Assembly (NCBI GenBank): GCA_963681505.1
Contig: OY811971.1
Location: 12,764,732-12,828,731 of the forward strand
Length of the DNA stretch: 64,000 bases
Direction of reading: 5' to 3'
DNA from: Eunapius fragilis
Lineage: Eukaryota; Porifera; Demospongiae; Spongillida; Spongillidae
Shown here in pieces: positions 57,291 through 64,000 of this stretch. The notes under the pieces are model-generated. The model was not told the DNA's origin. It ran no database searches and saw only the letters and a list, made by a program, of their open reading frames with translations. Within the stretch, counting starts at the first letter, position 1, and each line of letters opens with the position of its first letter. The position numbers and the translations under genes are program-made.

Positions 57291-60125
57291 GTAGGAAGGA
57301 CGCCAGGGGGTTTGTTTTCCAATCTCTTGTTACATGCCTAATTTAGATCGAGATAGGGTACCCGTCAGGAAAGAAGCTGTATAACATCAACTCCGGTGGA
57401 TGGAGAGACATAGCCAAGTGTGTTGCTAGACAAAGCAGCTCAAGCCTCGTAAATCGTTGCTTCAGTGAACCGAAAATTCGTGACTGTATGCTAAGAAAAA
57501 TAGGTAGTGTTTTGAAAGAAGAGATAAAACGAATGTGTGCACACAAAACACGTTCGAAGTTTAGGGCTGGGTCATTTAATACAATTCAGAATTTCAAGTG
57601 GATTGAACTATTGGATGATTTGAAAATGCATACCCCAATCTTGTTCAATATACTTCATGCCTGTACTGATACAAAGTTCAACAGGGGAGCCACGATTTGT
57701 GTCTGTGCCGGTATATTGTTCAAGTTTCACTTCTCGCATGTGAACTTGATCCAAAAAATGATATCAGTCATCCTTCATGCTGGTCATTGTGGAAAGAAGG
57801 TATATCAAAGGTTTCTATAATTGCACGCATGACTTACATTGTATTATTTTATGCTGCAGGTGTATACAAGGCTATCACGCCTAGGGCTCTGTATGACTCA
57901 CAGTACAGTTGTAGGACTTCATGAGGCCTCTGGGAAAGATTTTGATGGTAGCGTTCTGAAATGGCGTGACATGCTGCAAGCGAATTGTAAACGTGTTGAA
58001 CAAAGGAATGTTTCCATCTTAGATGAAATGTTAGATGATGCAGGAGATAGTGATAGTGATAATGAAAGTGAAGATGAAAGCAGTGAAAACGAGAGTGAAG
58101 AAGCTCAAAACAGTGAAGATGAAGCATGTGATGAAGAGATGGAAGGTTGTGATCCTGGCAATGTGGATAGTGATATGGATACAGATGAAGAAACAATCTC
58201 ATGTAGCAGTAATGATGAACATGACACTAATAGCATGAATGAGCAGCAAAGCACTGCAGTGTGTTTTGCTAAAAGACCTGTACCATGTACAGAAAGTCTG
58301 GCATCTGCATGTATTCAAGTCGTTCAACCACCAGAAGTACTGCTAGAATATCAAGATGTCGTGGAAGTACCTAAATTAAAATGTGAGCTAGGGTTTAAGA
58401 TCTGTGGAGATAACATTGACAAAAATGTTAATTCACGATATTTGCGTCTAGAAAGGCAAAATACCTCACTCCATTACTTCCACATGTTTGCTGTGCAAAA
58501 CAGAATAAATTTCAGTGAACAGAATGATCAATGTCCTGTTTTCCAGCCAGATGCTGTTAAAGACATAGCAAAAAGCATTCTACCATCTTTGCATGATGAT
58601 CAAGAACTGAAAAAAGAATATTGGTATAATTGTTTCAAGGATTTTGGTGAAGCATTTGAAGTTCTTCAAGTTGTCATTTGATGATCTTGTACAGTGGCAT
58701 ATCAAGCACCCTTTTTATGAAGAAATGTCATCTAAGTCTACAGTGGTAAGCTATAGACATTTACAAGAACATTTATAATGCAATGATTGCCATAGGTTCC
58801 ATTGGGAGTTCTTCGCAAGAATGAGAATAAGCCACAAGAAATGCTTGAGATTCTTACTCACCTTCATCTGTACATACCAAGAATCCATCACTATCATGAA
58901 AAAGTCATCAGCACAGGTGCAGATGTTGTCATTGATGAAACCGCATTGTATCCAATTCTAATGGGTGGAGACCAATTGACTGCAGCAAGAGCCAGGAGTG
59001 CATTGAGACTGAAACTAAACAGCTATACCCCATGCAAGAAACTAGAAGGAATTGTACCTGTTGTTGAAGACTGGCACACAAAAGTAAATCTCCTCAAGGT
59101 ATGATACGCAATTTTGTCAGTTTAGTGAACACTCACTTCTTCTCTTTCAATAGCTAATATGGAAATACTATTACAGTAAAAAGTCCTCTGCAGAACATGG
59201 TACTCTATACCAGCTACGCAATGCAATCCATCGCACTAATGTTGTGTCAAACCCAAAAAAAAATTATAATGCATGTGATGACTTTTTTGTTCTAGCGGTA
59301 GAGAGTCACATCATCAGCCTTACAATGGATATGTTCAATATGACTGATATGGATCAGACTCCTGAAATTGATGATCTTAACCAAATTGAAACCTTGTGGA
59401 TGGAATCAGCAGAGTCAAGAAGGAGAGTGTTACAAACAATAACGACGAAAATAGTGGTCATTGAATTTAGTTTTTAGCAACTTTGAGACACTTAAGACAA
59501 CTGATGACAGGTCAAGCTCTATGGTGAACAACTACTAAGTCTGGGCTGTTTCTATTTGGAGTATTCTGATGCAATTAGAGAAGGGGATGGAATTCGTGTC
59601 CTTCGTTGTTGGAGGTACATGTTGCCTATGTTTGTTAGCTCTCAGCATAGAAATTATGCAATGGAAGCTCTGAACTTGCTTTTGCAGCATGAATTTTTCT
59701 TGTCACCTCGTCAAGCTTCAGAACTTATATGGAGTCGATTTGTAAACATATCTGGTCAGCCAGGGCACAACATACCATGTGACCTACACCTGGAGCACCT
59801 TAATCGTATTCTAAAAGGTTGCATTAACAACTTAGGTGTCAACAAAACTGAACGAAGTATTAGTAGAGTCTCCAAAGCTCTTGGAACCATAGCACCATTC
59901 CTGTACAACTTTGATCAACAATGCAATGTTTCAGAACAATCTGGATTTCATAGCAAAGCAAGTACAGAGAAAGACATGAAGGTTCTTGTTCATGAGTTGA
60001 GAGGGATTTTTACGCCTGTAAATCAACACCGCAAACATAGAACATACCCACATCCCAGAGATCCTTTGCACAGGTTAAGCAAAGAACAAATTAATACATG
60101 GATTGTAGAGCATGTGACATTTTAA
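57240..60125 (+). CDS. DUF6589-like transposon protein, six exons, one frameshift
   Basis: Exons 57240-57290, 57347-57799, 57860-58745, 58796-59098, 59154-59456 and 59511-60125 all join in phase 0. Donors are GTAGGA, GTATAT, GTAAGC, GTATGA and a weak GTCATT; acceptors are TTTAG, CTGCAG, CCATAG, CAATAG and GACAG. The product is about 870 residues. An N-terminal basic/helical part (exon 2) is followed by a highly acidic stretch (about 58020-58240; DSDSDNESEDESSENESEEA) and a conserved region: ICGDNIDKNVNSRYLRLERQ, HYFHMFAVQNRINF, VPLGVLRKNENKPQEM, GGDQLTAARARSA, PVVEDWHTKV, EGDGIRVLRCWRYM, NIPCDLHLEHLNRILKG. These resemble the family I know as DUF6589, common in transposon-rich invertebrate and fungal genomes. 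The many conserved Asp/Glu/His suggest a nuclease-like core (inference). One base appears lost near 58650-58680, where the frame changes before FDDLVQWHIKHPFYEEM. Confidence 0.75.
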
Positions 60126-60159
60126 AATTGCTGCTGGCATTATGCACATTATGTTTTGT

Positions 60160-61678
60160 TTAGTTTACAGTGCATTTATCACACACACGCTGTACCCGAC
60201 ATATGTCACAACAAAGACATTTAGGTGTTATGTCAACATGTTCGAAATAATCAGTTTCATGAAACAATACATCTCTTCTGCAGATGGTTGTGTTCAGTTG
60301 ATACTGCAGCATGCTTTGTTCACAGTACCTGTTCTGATGGTTGACAATGTATAGTGTAGCACTTGCAAAGTTTCCATCTCTTCCACCTCTCCCTGTTTCC
60401 TGAATGTATGACTCTATATCATCAGGAGCACCAAAATGTATAATATGACACACATCAGGACAATGAATGCCCATTCCAAATGCAGAGGTGGCACATACAA
60501 TCCGTAATGAAGATTGCTTGCTGAATGACTGAACAATCTGTTGTTTGACTTCATCATCAGTGCAACTAGTGAACATTTCAACAAGTCTAAATGTAGTTAC
60601 ATCTGGGGCATCGAAAGGATCTAAAAAATTAACTCCCAGACCGTTTTTGAAGTACACATACAGATTGCAACAATCCTCAAAACATCTGCAATATATTATA
60701 ACACGAGGGTGTGATGTTTTTAACTGTTTCATAGAATCCAACAAAGGAGAGAAAGTATTCACAAGAGTAGTGAACCTTGAAACACAGTAGTACATGTTCT
60801 TCTTGCAGGTTGGTAGTAATATTACAATAGGATCAATCATTCCAATTATCTTCATAACATCACATCTGAGAGAGGCATTAGCAGTTGCTGTTAATGCAAG
60901 AACGTTGATATTTTTTGGAAGTATGCTTCGTATTTCCCCTATTCTGTGCAAAGTTTTTCTAAACGTGTCACCCCTATAGTACAGTTTAGAAATGCACAAT
61001 TACATTGTATATCATACATGTACACCCAATAAGACCATACCATTTCTTAACAGTATGTGCTTCATCAATAACACAGCACTTTATTCTTGTAGCGTAGGTG
61101 ACATCTTGAAGAAGTCTTCTCCACCTTTTATTCTCTAGAAGTGCCTCGGGGGTGAAGTACAACAGTTGAAAGTTTCCTGCAATGGCATCCTTGATCATTG
61201 CATGACTTGATGTGCTCGTAATAAATCCAGCAGCCAAACCTCTTGACACAAAAAGTGAAACCTAATTTAGAAGGTGACATTTAAAAATATACTGATGTTC
61301 TTAGCCGCAAAATGTTACCTGGTCTTGGATTATTGCAGTTAGAGGTGTAACAACTACAACAATAGAATGATTTTTCACGCCATCCAATTCGTCAAACATG
61401 ATTGGTAGGCAAGCGTAGCATAAACTTTTTCCATATCCAGTAGGCAAAACAGCAAAAACATCTCTTCCAGTAGCAATAGATAACAAAACTTCTATTTGGT
61501 GCTCCTTCAAGGAAGCATAACCCAATTTTTGAGCCGCATAATGTGCCGAATCTTTGACAAGGCTATGCGAAGTCTTGACGTATATATATGAGCTGGATTA
61601 TCTATGTAAGAATGTGCAATAGCCTACCGTGACTGAATCTGGTGCTGTAACCGTTTCAACGAACACTTCTGAATGCAT
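60160..61678 (-). CDS. RecQ-like superfamily 2 DNA helicase, four exons, intact
   Basis: Exons 61678-61628, 61573-61319, 61261-61041 and 60973-60160 join in phase (0, 0, 2) and give 446 residues without a stop. Helicase motifs in order: an N-terminal Gln motif region (LGYASLKEHQIEVLL), Walker A LPTGYGKSLCY (motif I), VVVTPLTAIIQDQ (Ia), a DEAH box in VIDEAHTVKKW (II), LALTATA (III), RVIIYCRCFEDC (IV), VCATSAFGMGIHCPDV (V) and ESYIQETGRGGRDG (VI). After the helicase core come cysteines in a zinc-binding arrangement (CLCCDICRVQRVCDKC). It is smaller than cellular RecQ and lacks a clear winged-helix or HRDC domain. It probably unwinds DNA during transposition or repair of the donor site (inference). 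The second-exon acceptor could be at 61574 (chosen, keeps phase) or at 61552. Confidence 0.88.
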
Positions 61679-61868
61679 TTTGCCTCGTTTACTACAACTG
61701 AGATGAAGTCACGCACGCGTAGGGTAGGTGTTGATTAAATTCAGGCTCGTGGCATGGTTTTGTGGCGTATGAATATCGTATAAACAATAAACTAATCAGA
61801 ACAACTCGGGTATGCACGTTTGGCCAGACCCAATGCACAATTATGCCATGGGTCTGGTCCCCAGACTA
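61628..61868 (-). repeat. right terminal inverted repeat with first exon
   Basis: Inverted counterpart of 57053-57290. It carries the likely promoter and the first coding exon (61678-61628) of the helicase gene. Confidence 0.9.
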
Positions 61869-61876
61869 GAAGATCC

Positions 61877-62267
61877 CGTTGTCATTCGTCGGCTCGCTTC
61901 AGCTCAGAGTTCGCCTGGTAACGTTCTCCGGCTTTTGCTTTGTTTGCCACCGAACTAGGTTCATGCTTTGCTCTCATTGTACCGATCTCTTTTGACGCGA
62001 AGGCATGTTTCAACCAGAACATAAAAACGAACACGCGCAAGATCACGTGCTTAGTAAACGGGTCCTGGGCAATTCATCAAAGTTCCAATAGCAATTTGTA
62101 TAGACAAAAGCCCGACAACATATGGGTCCAAGCATTTAGTTACGATCCTTATCCAACTGTCCATCCGCGAGTATATTTCATTTTTTATAAATCGGCAAAA
62201 ATACACCCACGCACACTCTTCATTAATTTATATCGAAACTGATATAAATTAATAAACTTATACTTAT
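61877..62267. other. no clear gene
   Basis: It starts with sequence related to the basic repeats left of the transposon (GGCTCGCTTCAGCTCAGAGT). The rest shows only a short open frame at 61940-62242 without motifs. Confidence 0.4.
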
Positions 62268-62432
62268 ACTTAGAAGCTCACTATCCCTAAGAATAGCTTT
62301 TTCAAGACCACCATTATAATCCATTAGTGCATGTAATATGGGTTCATACAAGGAGTAGCTATATGGGAGAAGGATATGGTTGCAGTTATTTTCATTTCAC
62401 CTATATTTCTCAGCCCTTGCAACTGCAATTAT
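62268..62432. repeat. dispersed repeat, copy B
   Basis: Nearly identical to 54022-54186. Here it is followed by about 300 bases of other sequence before hairpin copy 3, whereas copy A abuts hairpin copy 2. Confidence 0.85.
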
Positions 62433-62731
62433 ATTCATACAGTTGCAACATACATTGTACATGTACATAGCTAGACTAGTTTTAAGATAAGGAAGCCTTC
62501 AAATAAGGAAGCCTTTTTATACATCAGATTATAACAATAGACACTACTGTACACACAGTTGAGTCACCATGCATGCTGTACATGTGAAGGGAATGGTTTT
62601 GTGCAGATCCGTGCTGTATATAGTCGGGCGGGCCCTACAACCGCGTTTAGTCAGGTAGTAGGGTGACAAGCCCGACCAAACATCGGCCCGACTATGCTCT
62701 ACAAATGTTGCATGCACAGCTTTTAAATGTT

Positions 62732-63019
62732 AACAAGTAAATAAAAACATTCTCTACGAGAAAGTTGGTGGGATATAGGATTTGATTATGACATTGGTGG
62801 TGTAAAAAGCAAGGAAACAAGGTCTTATCAGAAGGGAAAATGTCATAGTCCTATATTTAGCACATTTCTAGGGCATGTGTTGTTTGTGTGCTAAATATAG
62901 GACTATGACATTTTCCCTTCTGATAAGACCTTGTTTCCTTGCTTTTTACACCACCAATGTCATAATCAAATCCTATATCCCACCAACTTTCTCGTAGAGA
63001 ATGTTTTTATTTACTTGTT
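62732..63019. mobile_element. hairpin element copy 3 (about 288 bases)
   Basis: From AACAAGTAAATAAAAACATT to the complementary TTTTTATTTACTTGTT. The inner arms from GTCTTATCAGAAGGGAAAAT to CCTATATTTAGCAC are perfectly complementary to their partners. Outer landmarks are shared with copies 1 and 2. A T-rich run follows the right end. Confidence 0.9.
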
Positions 63020-63369
63020 TTCTTAATTTTTTTTTCATATATTATATAAAAGCGAGTCCTCCAGCCGATTCTGAAGCTATTGGTGAAATTTTCATCGCTT
63101 AGAAATGTTCCTGTCCTGAGTTATGCGTTGCCAAGAAGAAGGAGGAGAAGGAGAAGACGACCCGCCCCTTGTTCCGAGACTGGGTACGAGGACGGGCAGT
63201 ACACTCTTGTTCTCAACAACCACGCGGTTTAGCGACATGAAACAAAAACGAAACTACTCATTTTTGAATCTAGATCGATTGCTAAAACAAGCTACACGAT
63301 CCGATCGTCGGGAGTGTTGTTACAGACGGGTCGCGTTTTTTAAATGACATTCATAGTCGGGGTCAAATC
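63020..63369. other. no gene seen
   Basis: A short open frame on + (63123-63347) has no motifs or splice support. It lies beyond the end of the - strand gene at 63370. Confidence 0.4.
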
Positions 63370-63912
63370 CTATATGGAAGTTTCTAACGAAACTTCCGAT
63401 ACAACATGCCATAACAAACCTTTGGGTGGTAGTGGTAGTTCTGTGACCCCTGCGGTACCGAGTCCTCCCGGAAGCACATTTATAATGAGCCAATCGGACA
63501 GCGGGGTCATTCCAATACCGACTGCTTTTAGATGCTTTAATGGCAGCTGCATTGTCCTTGTATTTCTGCCTTTTAGCAGCGCGGTTTCCCTCGAGGTCCT
63601 CATCATATCGCCGCCTTTTAGCAGCACGGTTCTCCTCAAGGTCCTCTTCAATCGCCGCCTTTGTGTAGTACGGTTCTCCTCAAGGTCCTCTTCATATCGC
63701 CGCCATTTAGCAGATCGCTTAGATTCAATATCGGCCTTGTAGCTGTCGCGTGCAGAGGCCTTCTGATCGGCCTTGTAGCTGTCGCGTACAGAGGCTTTCT
63801 TCTTTTCGGGATTGGCCGTGTATAGCACTCGGGCTTTAGCTTTGTTCTCGTCATGCTTTTGGAGGTATTCCGCTCGTTGCTTAGATCTCTTCTTTTGATT
63901 ACAAGAAGGCAT
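63370..63912 (-). CDS. N-terminal part of a basic repeat protein, probably transposon-associated
   Basis: Starts MPSCNQKKRSKQRAEYLQKH at 63912. It continues with repeated KKKASVRDSYKADQKASARD-like units and then a repeating ESKRSAKWRRYEEDLEENRT pattern. The period is about 14-16 residues, rich in Arg/Lys/Glu. The pattern RRYEEDLEENR recurs in the adjacent frame as well (RRTVLHKGGD is its shifted reading), so small indels have shifted the frame within the repeats. The C-terminal part (TPLSDWLIINVLPGGLGTAG) is in a different style and stops at 63370. Similar Arg-rich repeat N-termini are familiar to me from sponge transposon proteins, often ahead of helicase domains; nothing of that kind follows here, so it is truncated or spliced to sequence not recognised. 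Confidence 0.5.
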   Translation of the reverse strand: MPSCNQKKRSKQRAEYLQKHDENKAKARVLYTANPEKKKASVRDSYKADQKASARDSYKADIESKRSAKWRRYEEDLEENRTTQRRRLKRTLRRTVLLKGGDMMRTSRETALLKGRNTRTMQLPLKHLKAVGIGMTPLSDWLIINVLPGGLGTAGVTELPLPPKGLLWHVVSEVSLETSI

Positions 63913-64000
63913 TTTTAGAAAAACAGCTTCACTAGTAGAAGTAACAACTAAACTGCGATAGGAACACCAAATAGATTTAGTGCAGGAACTATTTATACTG

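Larger units (their letters stand above)
57045..61876. mobile_element. 4.8 kb DNA transposon encoding a RecQ-like helicase and a DUF6589-like protein
   Basis: The element 57053-61868 is flanked by the exact 8-base duplication GAAGATCC (57045-57052 and 61869-61876). Termini begin TAGTCTGGGGACCAGACCC in both orientations and are nearly identical for about 160 bases, then diverge briefly, then match again over the first coding exon of each gene. Two convergent spliced genes fill the interior; their stop codons are 35 bases apart (60123-60125 on + and 60160-60162 on -). All introns are 50-67 bases. An 8-base duplication is seen in hAT, P and some other groups, but neither protein looks like those transposases. 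I cannot assign a superfamily. Confidence 0.9.

Noticed and set aside
58035-58238. Met/Lys/Val-rich frame and, on the other strand, a His/Leu-rich frame of 117 codons
   Set aside because: Alternative readings of the acidic GAT/GAA-rich stretch of the DUF6589-like gene.

Overview
The window looks like animal nuclear DNA, most likely from a sponge (demosponge). The reasons are very short introns (about 50-70 bases wherever splice phases can be followed), an SRCR-type exon, a ubiquitin-like/helical-repeat gene, no operons or bacterial signals, and a very dense mix of transposons of kinds common in marine invertebrates. The organism call is inference from style and gene content, not from a species-specific marker.

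Layout. 1-1.7 kb: the last three visible exons of an unidentified + strand gene. 2.3-3.1 kb: a probable MITE. 5.4-7.8 kb: a - strand gene with an N-terminal ubiquitin-like domain and helical repeats, broken by an in-frame stop. 8-9.6 kb: a decayed Ty3/gypsy pol fragment. 11.4-11.9 kb: a Ulp1/C48 protease relic. 13.4-15.9 kb: a LINE reverse transcriptase split by a 1.1 kb TIR element. 17.6-18.8 kb: a hAT deletion derivative. 19-23.5 kb: an SRCR exon and a tandem duplication between inverted, TA-flanked termini. 23.6-24.6 kb: two copies of a retroelement C-terminal domain. 25.2-32.9 kb: a 7.7 kb, almost entirely palindromic repeat element. 35.6-40.0 kb: a complete Ty3/gypsy element with 102-base LTRs and a 5-base target duplication. 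40-43 kb: fragments of a - strand gene. 43.4-44.7 kb: a BED-finger hAT remnant. 44.7-52.0 kb: a large DNA transposon carrying a multi-exon DDE transposase gene with C2H2 and PHD fingers. 52-55 kb: minisatellites and hairpin elements. 57.0-61.9 kb: a nearly intact DNA transposon. 62.3-64 kb: another hairpin element and the start of a basic repeat protein gene.

The best candidate for an undescribed system is the 4.8 kb element at 57053-61868. It has an exact 8-base target duplication (GAAGATCC) and long terminal inverted repeats. It encodes two convergent spliced genes: a RecQ-like helicase of about 446 residues that is open from end to end, and a protein resembling the DUF6589 family. The inverted repeats also carry the promoter region and first coding exon of each gene, so both proteins begin with a related 17-residue peptide and are probably expressed from duplicated control sequences.

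A second candidate is a set of three roughly 290-base hairpin elements (52964-53262, 54186-54477, 62732-63019). Their arms differ between copies but stay nearly perfectly self-complementary within each copy. A third is the PHD/DDE transposon at 44.7-52.0 kb, whose two ends share unusual GGTCCGGCCGGACC palindrome arrays and whose transposase gene contains an expanded in-frame minisatellite.
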